A stretch of DNA of 64,000 nt, taken from JBGTLA01 sp041744375. Its GTDB lineage: Bacteria; Actinomycetota; Acidimicrobiia; Spongiisociales; ZC4RG35. Position numbers and translations under genes: made by a program. The DNA lies in NCBI GenBank assembly GCA_041744375.1, contig JBGTLA010000130.1, positions 16,919 through 80,918 of the forward strand. Direction: 5' to 3'. The notes under the pieces are model-generated. The model made no database searches and was not told where the DNA came from. It saw only the letters and a list, made by a program, of their open reading frames with translations. Positions 24,956 through 33,646 of this stretch are shown piece after piece (position 1 is the first letter of the stretch; every line of letters starts with the position of its first letter).

Positions 24956-26692
24956 ATGTTGGGTAGCAAGGTGAGGTCCGGCGGATTTCGGATGGTCCCG
25001 GGAGACAACCCGGAAAGGGGCGACTCCCACGGCCGTGTCGCGGTAACTCTCCTTCTCCTCCTGGCCCTTGTTCTGGCGGCATGTGACGGCACTGCCGAGA
25101 CGCCCACGACCGATCCGGAACCGGGGGAGACCACGGTTGCGCAGCCGGGAGAGACCACGGTGCCGGAGGAGGTTCCCGGCGACCCGACTCAGCTCGTCAT
25201 CGACACCTCATGGGATCATCTGACTGCCGACCCCGCCCGCGATGCCTCCAACAGTGGCCGATACATCCTCAACTCGGTATACGACACGTTGACCAAGTTC
25301 AAGCCCGAGCTCGTCGACGGCGAGTGGGAGTTCGACATGACCAACCCCGACCCGTGGATCGCCGAGTCTTGGTCGGTTGACGATTCGGGCCGGGTGTGGA
25401 CCTTCAACATTCGCCAGGACGTCGTTTTCAGCGACGGTTCTCCTCTGACCGCCGAGGACGCTGCCTGGTCGTTGCGACGGGTGAAGAACGTAAAGTCGGC
25501 ACCCGCATCCAACCTGGAGACCTTCGACGAGATCGTCGCGGTCGACGACTACACCGTGCAGATAACCACGCTGGAACCCAACCCGGCGGTGCCACACATA
25601 CTGACCCACAACGCCACTGGCGTGGTCAACCGTACGGTGGCCATGGAGAACGGCGCCACCGATGCCGAGGACGCCGACCTGGCTGACGAGGCTGAGGCCT
25701 TCTTCGACGCCAATTCGCTTGGGAGTGGCCCCTACGTCTTCCGAACCTTCAGCACCACCGCTGAGACGGTGTTGGCCAAGAACGCGAATTTCTGGGGGGA
25801 GGAGCCGTTCTACGATCAGCTCGTCTTCCGCAACGTCACACCCGAGGTCGCTCGCATAAACGTGGAGAGCGGGGCGTCGGATGTCGCCATGGGCCTTACC
25901 GCCGATCAGGCCAGCGAGCTGTCCGATTCGGTGATCGTCCACAGTGCCGCCAGCGCAACCATCTTCTATGTGCAGGCGAACTTCAAGGAGGAAGTCTCCG
26001 AACTCGCCGCCAGCCGCGATCTCTGGGAGGCCGTTCGCTATGGCATGGACTACGAAAAGCTGCTGAATATCGCAGGCGAGGGAGCTGTTCAGGCCTGCGG
26101 ATTGGTGCCGACGCAGTTCAACGGCGCCCTCGACCCGAGCGAGTGCGTCAGCCGGGACATCGACCGTGCCCGAGAGGCGCTAGACCGATCCGGCGTCGAG
26201 AACCCGACTCTCACCTTGGAGTACCCCACCGACTTCGTGCTCGAAGGAGTCAACTTCCAGACGATCTCCGAGTCCATCGCAGCAGACCTCGAGGAAATCG
26301 GGTTGAGTGTCGTTCTGGAGGGTGCCCCTCTCGCCACATGGCTGCCTAGGTGGATCGACGCCCTGCCCGAGATGACGCAGGGAGCACAGAACCCGACCTT
26401 CCCACACGAGAACAGCACCGCGGTCTACCTGCCCACGGGGTACCGGGGGCAATACGCCGGGTTCTCCGAAACCGATGCTCCCGACATCACCGAGCTGGGC
26501 GAGAGAGCGCATCAGACCATCGACGACGACGACCGAGCTGCCCTCCTACAGGACCTACAGCGCCTGCTCAACACCGAGTCGCCGATCTTCCCCCAGTTCC
26601 AGTCGGTGGCGTTCATCGCCGCGCACCCGCGGATACAGAATGTGCTCGTGCTGCCCATCTTCTTCATCGACCCGACCATTCTCACCGAGTAG
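24956..26692 (+). CDS. ABC transporter substrate-binding lipoprotein (oligopeptide/SBP_bac_5 type)
   Basis: ATG 24956 follows TAGGAGGCAGGC. The 578-residue protein has a long basic N-region, then LLLLLALVLAACDG with the lipobox cysteine near residue 43 and a Thr/Pro/Glu linker. The mature part has the cluster 5 binding-protein layout: LTADPARDASNSGRYILNSV, WTFNIRQDVVFSDGSPLTAE (the W-x-F-x-L/I-R signature), then SLGSGPYVFRTF. It should capture peptides or similar amides. No permease is adjacent; the only dipeptide-type permease set in the window is at 34829-38799, and shared operator-like elements suggest they work together. Confidence 0.92.
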   Translation: MLGSKVRSGGFRMVPGDNPERGDSHGRVAVTLLLLLALVLAACDGTAETPTTDPEPGETTVAQPGETTVPEEVPGDPTQLVIDTSWDHLTADPARDASNSGRYILNSVYDTLTKFKPELVDGEWEFDMTNPDPWIAESWSVDDSGRVWTFNIRQDVVFSDGSPLTAEDAAWSLRRVKNVKSAPASNLETFDEIVAVDDYTVQITTLEPNPAVPHILTHNATGVVNRTVAMENGATDAEDADLADEAEAFFDANSLGSGPYVFRTFSTTAETVLAKNANFWGEEPFYDQLVFRNVTPEVARINVESGASDVAMGLTADQASELSDSVIVHSAASATIFYVQANFKEEVSELAASRDLWEAVRYGMDYEKLLNIAGEGAVQACGLVPTQFNGALDPSECVSRDIDRAREALDRSGVENPTLTLEYPTDFVLEGVNFQTISESIAADLEEIGLSVVLEGAPLATWLPRWIDALPEMTQGAQNPTFPHENSTAVYLPTGYRGQYAGFSETDAPDITELGERAHQTIDDDDRAALLQDLQRLLNTESPIFPQFQSVAFIAAHPRIQNVLVLPIFFIDPTILTE

Positions 26693-26712
26693 GTGCCAAG
26701 AAATGAGTAGCG

Positions 26713-27690
26713 ATGGGAGGTGGAGGCGATGAGGGCTGGCAGAACTCTGGGATCCCGGTGGTGAACAAGCAGCCTGCCAGTCCGGAGACCACTGCGGTCG
26801 GGTGGATCGGGACCGGGGTTATGGGCCTGTCGATGTGCGGGCATCTCCTTGACGCCGGCTACCCAGTTACGGTGCACAGTCGAACCCGGGACAAGGCTGC
26901 TCCTCTCGAGGCCAAGGGCGCCTCGTGGGCCGACAGCCCGGCCGAGACCGCCTCTGCCTCCGACGTGGTGTTCTCTATGGTGGGTTATCCACAGGACGTT
27001 CGCGACGTGCTCCTAGGCTCCGATGGCGCCCTGGCCGCGGCCCCGCCGGGAAGCGTCCTCGTCGACATGACCACCAGCGAGCCATCCCTCGCCGTCGAGG
27101 TCCATGAAGCCGCCTCCACCCGGGACGTGGGAGTGCTCGACGCCCCTGTATCCGGAGGCGACATCGGGGCCCGCGAGGCCACCCTGTCCATCATGGTTGG
27201 CGGAGACCGGGCTCATTTTGAAAGGATCACCCCCCTCTTCGAGGTGATGGGCAGGACCGTCATCCATCTCGGTGGGCCGGGTGCCGGCCAGCACACCAAA
27301 ATGGTCAACCAGATTCTCATCGCCGGAGGGATGGTGGCGGTGTGCGAGGCGTTGCTCTACGCCCAGCAGTCCGGGCTAGACATGGAGAAGACGCTCCAAG
27401 CGGTAGGTGGGGGCGCGGCCGGCTCATGGTCGTTGTCGAACTACGGCCCGCGCATGTTGTCAGGGGATTTCGCCCCGGGTTTCTTCGTCGACCACTTCGT
27501 CAAGGACATGACCATTGCGCTGCGCGAGGCCGAGGCGATGGGACTGTCCGTGCCGGGCCTGGCTCTCGTCCATCAGCTCTACGTCGCCCTTCAGGCCCAA
27601 GGGGGCGGGCGCAACGGGACCCACGCTCTATTGCTGTCCGTCGCCCGCCAGTCACGGGTCGGGTGGACGCCCGGGGGCAGTCTGGGCTAA
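26713..27690 (+). CDS. NAD(P)-dependent 3-hydroxyisobutyrate-dehydrogenase-family reductase
   Basis: The protein is up to 325 residues; true homology begins at TTAVGWIGTGVMGLSMCGHL (G-x-G-x-M-G cofactor motif), so a GTG at 26758 or 26761 is an alternative start. Other hallmarks are DAPVSGGDIGAREATLSIMVGG (substrate-binding loop) and GPGAGQHTKMVNQIL with the catalytic lysine. Relatives oxidise or reduce beta-hydroxyacids, tartronate semialdehyde and similar compounds. It follows the binding-protein gene by about 20 bp and is probably co-transcribed. It converges on the FAD oxidase gene with a hairpin over the stop codon. Confidence 0.9.
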   Translation: MGGGGDEGWQNSGIPVVNKQPASPETTAVGWIGTGVMGLSMCGHLLDAGYPVTVHSRTRDKAAPLEAKGASWADSPAETASASDVVFSMVGYPQDVRDVLLGSDGALAAAPPGSVLVDMTTSEPSLAVEVHEAASTRDVGVLDAPVSGGDIGAREATLSIMVGGDRAHFERITPLFEVMGRTVIHLGGPGAGQHTKMVNQILIAGGMVAVCEALLYAQQSGLDMEKTLQAVGGGAAGSWSLSNYGPRMLSGDFAPGFFVDHFVKDMTIALREAEAMGLSVPGLALVHQLYVALQAQGGGRNGTHALLLSVARQSRVGWTPGGSLG

Positions 27691-27710
27691 CCCTCCTACC
27701 GGGCCCAGAC
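27680..27710. terminator. Possible bidirectional terminator hairpin
   Basis: Arms GTCTGGGC (27680-27687) and GCCCAGAC (27703-27710) form a perfect 8-bp stem around a 15-base loop. It straddles the stop of the reductase gene and lies just before the stop of the convergent oxidase gene. There is no T-tract, so intrinsic termination is unproven. Confidence 0.4.
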
Positions 27711-27716
27711 CGCGTC

Positions 27717-28865
27717 TCAGAACACCTGTGGATCAGGAAGCAGGCGTTCCTCGCCGAATCTGGCCAATGAGAGGATGTCCAGCTCCTTGTGGAGTACCCC
27801 GTCGAGGACCGCGGTTGCCAGACGGTCCCCCACCACCGGGGCCATCATGAAACCGTGTCCGCTGAATCCGGCGGCGATCCACAGCCCGTCGTAGCCGTCG
27901 ACGAGGCCGATCACGGCCTGACCGTCGGGGGTCATGTCGTAAAAGCCCTCGACCAGGATAGGCAGCGTTACGAATTCGAGCCGCGGTAGGAGCTGGTTGG
28001 AATTCGCCTTGATCCGTTTCTTCCAGATCTCACTTTCATCCTCGGGCTGTCCGGTGGCGGCGAGGTCGCTGGCCAGCATCCGCCCGTCCCCAAGCTGCTT
28101 GGTTGCGAACTGTCGCTCGGCTGATATGACGAGGGGCTCGAGCAGACGCTCGCTGATCGGTGAGCTGTAGAAGAGGTAGCGGGGCTCTTTGGTGATCGGC
28201 AGCTTGATCCCCAGCGATTGGAAAAGGTTGGGCGAGTCATAACCGGCGGCGACCACCACGTGGTCCGCCCAGGATTTGGAACCGTCGGCCTTCTCTATCT
28301 GCCACGAGCTTCCTTGGCGGCGAAGCCCCACCACGTCGGCGTATTCGATGGAGACTCCGTGGCGAGTCGCCGCGTCGGCAAAGGCCTCGACAACACTCTG
28401 GGGCCGGTCGAAGTACCCGTCCTCCTGGCAGAAGCCGGCGCCCAGGATCGAATCACCGTTGAAGTCGGGGATGACATCGGCGATCTGTTCCGAAGTGAGT
28501 ATCTCCGACGGCACACCTAGCGAGTTCTGCAGCTCCACATTGGCCCGCAGGGTGTCGAGCATCGCGGCGGATTCGGCGAGGAAGACGTAGCCACAGGATC
28601 GGAACCCCGGGTCGATCCGGGCGTCTAGGTGTGCTTGAACGTCCCGATAGAACAGCAGCGCCTCCCGACCCATCTTGCAGTTGATCTCGGTTCCCCACTG
28701 CTGGCGCACTCCCCCTGGCTGGACTCCGGAGGCTTCGGCGGCGATCCGGAGCCGCTCGTAGACGGATACGCTCTCCGCTCCCCTGCTGGCGATGTTGTAT
28801 GCCACCGAGAGGCCGATCACCCCAGCACCGATGACCGCTACGTGGCTTCCCGATGACTTGCCCAC
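27717..28865 (-). CDS. FAD-dependent oxidoreductase (D-amino-acid/sarcosine oxidase type)
   Basis: GTG 28865 has AGGGA about 8 bases upstream and gives 382 residues beginning VGKSSGSHVAVIGAGVIGLS, with the dinucleotide-binding G-x-G-x-x-G within the first 20 residues. Later features are GVQPGGVRQQWG, WADHVVVAAGYDSPNLFQSLG (the family's second FAD motif) and GLWIAAGFSGHGFMMAP near the C-terminus. Members oxidise secondary amines or amino acids to imino products and reduce oxygen or another acceptor. The gene starts 12 bp after the regulator stop, so both are likely one transcript. An upstream ATG at 28904 overlaps the regulator and is less likely. Confidence 0.9.
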   Translation of the reverse strand: MGKSSGSHVAVIGAGVIGLSVAYNIASRGAESVSVYERLRIAAEASGVQPGGVRQQWGTEINCKMGREALLFYRDVQAHLDARIDPGFRSCGYVFLAESAAMLDTLRANVELQNSLGVPSEILTSEQIADVIPDFNGDSILGAGFCQEDGYFDRPQSVVEAFADAATRHGVSIEYADVVGLRRQGSSWQIEKADGSKSWADHVVVAAGYDSPNLFQSLGIKLPITKEPRYLFYSSPISERLLEPLVISAERQFATKQLGDGRMLASDLAATGQPEDESEIWKKRIKANSNQLLPRLEFVTLPILVEGFYDMTPDGQAVIGLVDGYDGLWIAAGFSGHGFMMAPVVGDRLATAVLDGVLHKELDILSLARFGEERLLPDPQVF

Positions 28866-28876
28866 TCGAAACGTCC

Positions 28877-29434
28877 CTACAACACCGGTGGGGAGTCGAC
28901 GCACATGATCCGTAGCGGGCGTTTGGGATCGGGGTTGCGAAACAGGTGTTGCCGGTCCCCGTAGTAATAGGCCGAGTCCCCTGCCTTGAGGATTGTGGGC
29001 TCTAGCCCGGAGAGCTCCAGCTCCAAGGTGCCTTCCATCACGTAGACGAACTCCTCGCCGCCGTGCTTGCCGTGCTCGGCGAGCTCAGCTCCGGGCTCGA
29101 ACTCGAGGACCATGGGCATCATGGTCCGCTTCATGTCTGGGACGAGCAGGAACACGTCGATGCCCTCTGCCGGTGAGTGCAGGAGGGGATGCTCGTCGCG
29201 TCGCATCACCCCGGAGTCTTCGCTAGCTCCCATAGGTAGGAGATCGGTGATAGATATGCGGTAGAACTCGACGAGGCGCTGCAGGCGCCCCACGGTTATG
29301 TCGCTCTTTCCGTTCTCGACGAGGGAGAGGAATGACGCGGAGATCTCGGTCGCCTCGGCGACGTCGCTCAGCGAAAGAGCCCTCTCGTCCCGGGCAGCTC
29401 TGAGAGCGCGTCCCAGGTCTCTTGGAGGACTCAC
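28877..29434 (-). CDS. XRE-family transcriptional regulator with cupin sensor domain
   Basis: GTG 29434 (VSPPRDLGRALRAARDERAL) gives 185 residues, the usual size of XRE-cupin regulators. The helix-turn-helix spans about residues 8-62 (LSLSDVAEATEISASFLSLVENGKSDITVGRL). The cupin domain is in the second half (FEPGAELAEHGKHGGEEFVYVMEGTLEL with metal-binding His/Glu, then AGDSAYYYGDRQHLFRNP). PuuR-like relatives control polyamine or amino-acid use. The frame stays open to a TTG at 29536, inside the operator-like site at 29533. It is followed by the FAD oxidase and probably controls all of region 3, itself included. Confidence 0.88.
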   Translation of the reverse strand: MSPPRDLGRALRAARDERALSLSDVAEATEISASFLSLVENGKSDITVGRLQRLVEFYRISITDLLPMGASEDSGVMRRDEHPLLHSPAEGIDVFLLVPDMKRTMMPMVLEFEPGAELAEHGKHGGEEFVYVMEGTLELELSGLEPTILKAGDSAYYYGDRQHLFRNPDPKRPLRIMCVDSPPVL

Positions 29435-29532
29435 GCCTGCGAGTCTGATTCGCGGGTGTTCGTCAACGGAGAAAATCTTAGAAGTTGCATCATGTTCATT
29501 ACAAGCGGCCTCAGGGGCTCCCCGGATCCCAG

Positions 29533-29563
29533 TCAATATACTGAACTCAAAACGAACATACTA
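29533..29563. promoter_or_regulatory. Operator-like elements upstream of the XRE-cupin regulator gene
   Basis: On the minus strand CAGTATATTGA (29533-29543) is an exact copy of the element at 32710, and a weaker TAGTATGTTCG lies some 20 bp upstream of it. The site is about 100 bp upstream of the chosen GTG and touches the stop codon of the upstream amidase gene. Its location fits autoregulation of the regulator-oxidase pair. Confidence 0.58.
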
Positions 29564-31084
29564 ACCAGGCGGTGGCGGGTGGAACACTGCCTGTTCGAAT
29601 GCGTGGGCGGCGCGGAGCAGAGTGGCGTCGCCGCCCCGGCGCCCCACGAGCATCATGCCCACCGGAAGCCCTTCGTGGAGGGCGCAGGGAAGGCTCATGG
29701 CGGGATGACCCGAGACGTTGAACGCCGACGTGTTGGCCCCCATCTGGTGGGCGGTGTGGGTCGACTCGGTGGCGGAGATCCCCGGGCCGGGGAGGTGCGT
29801 GGCACGCATCGGCGTGGTGGGGAGTACCAGCAGGTCAACCTTCTCCAGGGCCTCGTCGTAGGCGGCAGCCAATTCACGGGAGAGGTTCTGGGCGCGGGCG
29901 TAGTAGGTCCCTCGGTAGGTGTCGTGTAGCCACTGGCCGGTCAGGGCCTGCAGCCGGACCATGTGCGGCAGCAGGTCGGCGCGGGAGCGCAGCCCGTCGG
30001 CCATAGCCTGGAGCATGTCCACCCGGTAGAGCCCCCTCCAGCCGGTCCCCATCCCCGATCCATGGATGAGCTGAGAGGTGAAACCCTCAGCAGCGATCGC
30101 CAGAGCCAACTTGCCGCCCATTCGGTGCCAGGGCACCGACACTTCAGAGACCGCGGCCCCCAGCTTCCCCAAGGCCCGGACGGAGGCCAGCACTGCCCTG
30201 TCTACCTCGGGTTCGGACCCCTCCCATCCCAACCCTTCGAGGAGGATGCCGACCCGCAGCCCCTCCACTCCCATCTCCAAGTCGTCGCAATAGCTTCCAA
30301 TTCTGTCGGGCGCCTGGCCCTGGCGGGGGTCCAGCCCGTCCGGCCCGGCGATCACGTCGAGGAGGAGGGCCACGTCCGCGGTGGTACGGGCCATCGGGCC
30401 CAGGTGGTCCAGGGTCATCTCGAGGGGATAGGCGCCGGTGTAGGGGACCAGACCGTAGCTCGGCTTCAGCCCGTACACTCCCGACCACGAACTGGGGCCG
30501 CGGATGGACCCACCCTGGTCGCCACCCAGAGCCATGTCGACCTCCCCCGCGGCGAGGAGCGCGGCACACCCGCTGGACGACCCGCCGCTGGATCTGGTGG
30601 GGTCGTAGGGGTTGCGGACCGGGCCGGTGTCGCTCGTGTGGCTAGCTCCCGAGAAACAGAAGCTCTCGCACACCGCCTTCCCGGCGATCGTGGCCCCTGC
30701 TTCCAGCACGCGCTGCACCACGCTGGCGTCCCTCTCCGGCACGAATCCCTCCAGCACGGAGGTGCCATTCATCATGGGGACCCCGGCTACGCATATGTTG
30801 TCCTTCACTGCCAGCGACTTCCCGGCGAGCGACCCGGAGCCCCCGTTGGTGATATTGGTACGCCAATACCATGCGCCCAGCGGGTTCTCCTCTGGGCTGG
30901 GGGCCCGCCCCGTGCGGTCGCGCTCGATGGCTGGGGGCGGGGCCACCTCGTCGATCCAGTCGTGCACCTCCAGCGCCTCCGAGACGAGCGCCTGAAACTC
31001 CCCCCTCTCCTGGTCTGTGAGGACGAAGCCAAGACGCCGTGCGATCCCGGCGAGGCGGTCCCCGGTCGGCCTCTCGACCGTCAT
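29561..31084 (-). CDS. Amidase (amidase-signature family), first copy
   Basis: The 507-residue enzyme carries the Ser-cisSer-Lys triad regions: KSLAVKDNICVAG (lysine), RSSGGSSSGCAALLAAGEVD (cis-serine) and LGGDQGGSIRGPSSW (nucleophile). Length and the GVYGLKPSYGLVPYTG stretch fit the family, which hydrolyses carboxamides to acid and ammonia. Its start overlaps the stop of the second amidase gene by four bases, so they are co-translated. Within this operon it would act on the imported amide. Similarity to the neighbouring amidase is moderate, suggesting different substrates and not a recent duplication. Confidence 0.93.
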   Translation of the reverse strand: MTVERPTGDRLAGIARRLGFVLTDQERGEFQALVSEALEVHDWIDEVAPPPAIERDRTGRAPSPEENPLGAWYWRTNITNGGSGSLAGKSLAVKDNICVAGVPMMNGTSVLEGFVPERDASVVQRVLEAGATIAGKAVCESFCFSGASHTSDTGPVRNPYDPTRSSGGSSSGCAALLAAGEVDMALGGDQGGSIRGPSSWSGVYGLKPSYGLVPYTGAYPLEMTLDHLGPMARTTADVALLLDVIAGPDGLDPRQGQAPDRIGSYCDDLEMGVEGLRVGILLEGLGWEGSEPEVDRAVLASVRALGKLGAAVSEVSVPWHRMGGKLALAIAAEGFTSQLIHGSGMGTGWRGLYRVDMLQAMADGLRSRADLLPHMVRLQALTGQWLHDTYRGTYYARAQNLSRELAAAYDEALEKVDLLVLPTTPMRATHLPGPGISATESTHTAHQMGANTSAFNVSGHPAMSLPCALHEGLPVGMMLVGRRGGDATLLRAAHAFEQAVFHPPPPG

Positions 31085-32493
31085 CGTGTATCCCGGTCCG
31101 GTGTCATCACGGCTCCCTTGACCAGTTCATCGATGTGGGGATGTTCGTCGACCCAACCGTTTCCGCGCTGACATGTGTGCCCTATCCGGAGCACCGTTGA
31201 ATCGTCGCCTGGATGGCCAATCACCTGGAGACCGATGGGTAGACCCTCCGAAGAGAGCCCGCAGGGGACGGAGAGTGCCGGCCGACCGGTGAGGCTGGCC
31301 AACGGGGTGTAGCGCGTTACGGCCTGGGCCACTTCCTCCTCGTGGCCTTCGATCACAGCGATCCGGGAGCCCAGCGGGTAGGCAGTTATCGGGGAGACCG
31401 GCATGATGAGGGCGTCCATGCCTTCCAGGAGCTCGGCGAGCCGATCGGTGACCCAGCGCCTCACGCGCTGAGCACGCACGTAGGCCGCCGCCGGTATGTC
31501 CCACCCCCTCTCCAGGCGGGCCCGCACTATCGGGTGATAGTCCTCGGGCCGGTCCCTCAGCCAGTCGGTGTGGTAGTCAGCCGCCTCGGCGGCGGCGATT
31601 GCCCATAGGGTGGCGCGCACCACCAGAAGGTCGGGAAGCTCCACAGGAGTCAGCTTCGCCCCCTGCGCCTCGAGCGCTCCCACGGCGCGATGCACCGCCT
31701 CGGCCACCTCCTCGTCGATGCGCTCTTTGGGCTGGAAGGCCGACACCGCCAGCCGAAGCCCCTCTACCCCGTCGCCCAACCCGCGAACCCGGAACCCGGG
31801 CCGCAGCGCTTCGAGAAGTGAAGCGGTGTCCTCCACAGTTCGGCCCACGGGCCCCACGTGGCTCAGGCTCCAGGCGGTGGGGATGACACCCGTTCGGTCC
31901 ACCAGGTCGAAGGTGGGCTTGTGCCCTACCACCCCGCAGAGAGCGGCGGGCACCCTGATCGACCCTCCGGCGTCGGTGGCCACCGATCCGAAACAGAGGC
32001 CGGCGGCCACCGCAGCCACCGCGCCGGAGGACGACCCTCCGGTGGACCTATCGGTGTCCCAGGGATTGGCTACGTGCCCGAAGTCGGGGTGGGCCTCACC
32101 GAAAGCGAACTGGAAGAGCTGTGTCTTGCCGACAATAAGTGCCCCAGCGCGGCGCAGGGCAGCGACGCAGGCGGCGTCCCGGGCCGGAATCCACCCGCGA
32201 AGGATTGGCGAACCGGCTGTGGTGGGGAGGCCGGCGGTGGCGATGTTGTCCTTTACCGACACCGGAATTCCCTCTAGCGGACCGAAGACCTTCCCATCGA
32301 CCAGGCGCTGCTCGGCCGCCCGGGCGCCCTCTCTCAGCTCATCGGCAGCCACGGTTACGTAGGCGTTGAGCACTGGCTGCAGCACCTCGATGCGGTCGAG
32401 CAGCATGTCGGCCAGCTCCACCGGCGAGAGACGACGGTCCCGAAACAGCCTCCTAATCTCGGAGATTGGCGACAGGAGGAGCTCGTCGTTCAT
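31081..32493 (-). CDS. Amidase (amidase-signature family), second copy
   Basis: The 470-residue protein shows IPVSVKDNIATAGLPTTAGS (lysine), RSTGGSSSGAVAAVAAGLC (cis-serine) and ATDAGGSIRVPAALCGVVGH (nucleophile). The N-terminus LLSPISEIRRLFRDRRLSPVELA is typical of GatA-like and broad-specificity amidases; no gatB or gatC is nearby, so a tRNA amidotransferase role is unlikely. It is the first gene of the two-amidase unit. An operator-like element at 32708 lies between it and the divergent hydrolase gene. Confidence 0.93.
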   Translation of the reverse strand: MNDELLLSPISEIRRLFRDRRLSPVELADMLLDRIEVLQPVLNAYVTVAADELREGARAAEQRLVDGKVFGPLEGIPVSVKDNIATAGLPTTAGSPILRGWIPARDAACVAALRRAGALIVGKTQLFQFAFGEAHPDFGHVANPWDTDRSTGGSSSGAVAAVAAGLCFGSVATDAGGSIRVPAALCGVVGHKPTFDLVDRTGVIPTAWSLSHVGPVGRTVEDTASLLEALRPGFRVRGLGDGVEGLRLAVSAFQPKERIDEEVAEAVHRAVGALEAQGAKLTPVELPDLLVVRATLWAIAAAEAADYHTDWLRDRPEDYHPIVRARLERGWDIPAAAYVRAQRVRRWVTDRLAELLEGMDALIMPVSPITAYPLGSRIAVIEGHEEEVAQAVTRYTPLASLTGRPALSVPCGLSSEGLPIGLQVIGHPGDDSTVLRIGHTCQRGNGWVDEHPHIDELVKGAVMTPDRDTR

Positions 32494-32707
32494 TTCTCAT
32501 GTCCGGTACTAAAGATGACCGCCATGCCGGTCTCACCCAGGTCGATCTCCCAGAGACACATCAACTGGTCGGGGAGCTCCCTGGCCGCAGCGGGGAGGCC
32601 CACACGCGGGCCGGGATCGCCACCCAACTTAGATTGGCGGCCTGGTCCCTCGCGCTCCAAACTCTTGCCCTCCTGCAGCAGCATGCCTTGCACAAATGAG
32701 GTGGTCC

Positions 32708-32730
32708 TTCAGTATATTGATGCTAGCATC
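32708..32730. promoter_or_regulatory. Operator-like element fused to a second perfect palindrome
   Basis: TTCAGTATATTGA (32708-32720) runs directly into GATGCTAGCATC (32719-32730), a perfect 12-bp palindrome. The pair sits 28 bp before the GTG of the hydrolase gene at 32759 and about 215 bp from the divergent amidase start. The first element is identical to the one at the regulator gene (29533). Confidence 0.6.
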
Positions 32731-32758
32731 GCACAACCCCTGGAGGAAGGTCCAGTCA

Positions 32759-33646
32759 GTGCAGAGCGGAACGGGACGATACGAGGGCTCGGACGGAGAG
32801 CGACACTACCGGTGGTGGTCACCCGGTGACCCTCGATTCGTTGTGATCTTCGGTCACGGTTTCGGTGACCACTCCGGCCGCTACCAACGCTTCGCCGACA
32901 CCGTGGCAGGCTTCGGTGGCGCGGTATTCACCCCCGATTACAAGGGGCATGGTCTCTCCGATGGCGATCGAGCTGTCGTGGAGGACTTCGACCAGGTCGC
33001 CTCGGACTACCTGGCGGTTACCAAAGTTCCCTCCTTCCCGTCGGGGATCCCCCTGTTCCTCGCCGGTCAGTCGATGGGAGGTCTGGTGGTCTCCCGGGCG
33101 GCCCTGCTCGGACAGGTGGAGATTTCCGGCCTGGTGATCTCAGGGGCCCGCATCGGGGGATGGCCCGCCGGGGAGGACCTGGTGGGGAAGATCGACCGGG
33201 GCGAGGTGGACCCCGAAAGCGGCGGAGGAGGCCATCCCATTCTCGACCCCAACGTCAAGCTGCCCCCCGACGCCCTGTGCCGGGATGAGTCCATCTTCGA
33301 GGAGTTTGTGAATGACCCACTCACGCACCTCGGTGCCTACCCCGTGCCCACGCTCCGTGCCTACGTCAGGGCCACCTCACAGCTCAGGGGGCTGTCTCAG
33401 GTCTACCCCTTCCCGGTGCTCTACATGCACGGAGGCGCCGATTCGATCACTCCCTACCCGCTCAGCGTGGAACGGATCGCTCAACTGGCGGCGGAGGACC
33501 TCGAGGTGCGGATCTTCCCGGGAGCGCGGCACTCTATCTACAACGAGCTCAACCGCGACGAGGTGTTCGAGGTGCTGCGGCGCTTCGTCGAACGGGCCAT
33601 AGGGCAGGCTGAGGTTCCCATCGAGCAGGGGACTCGCCATGGATGA
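32759..33646 (+). CDS. Alpha/beta hydrolase, monoacylglycerol-lipase type
   Basis: GTG 32759 has GGAGGAAGG eight bases upstream and gives 295 residues. The fold's landmarks are VVIFGHGFGDHSGRYQRFAD (oxyanion region and lid entry), FLAGQSMGGLVVSRAAL (nucleophile serine in G-Q-S-M-G), MHGGADSITPY (acid) and GARHSIYNELN (histidine). This is the serine-hydrolase lysophospholipase-like subfamily. It heads a plus-strand unit with the amidohydrolase gene, which it overlaps by 8 bases. In context it may hydrolyse an ester or amide of the imported compound. Confidence 0.9.
   Translation: MQSGTGRYEGSDGERHYRWWSPGDPRFVVIFGHGFGDHSGRYQRFADTVAGFGGAVFTPDYKGHGLSDGDRAVVEDFDQVASDYLAVTKVPSFPSGIPLFLAGQSMGGLVVSRAALLGQVEISGLVISGARIGGWPAGEDLVGKIDRGEVDPESGGGGHPILDPNVKLPPDALCRDESIFEEFVNDPLTHLGAYPVPTLRAYVRATSQLRGLSQVYPFPVLYMHGGADSITPYPLSVERIAQLAAEDLEVRIFPGARHSIYNELNRDEVFEVLRRFVERAIGQAEVPIEQGTRHG

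Noticed and set aside
31081..32493. Assignment of the second amidase as GatA of the tRNA amidotransferase
   Set aside because: No gatB or gatC nearby, and it is co-translated with another amidase in a catabolic operon.
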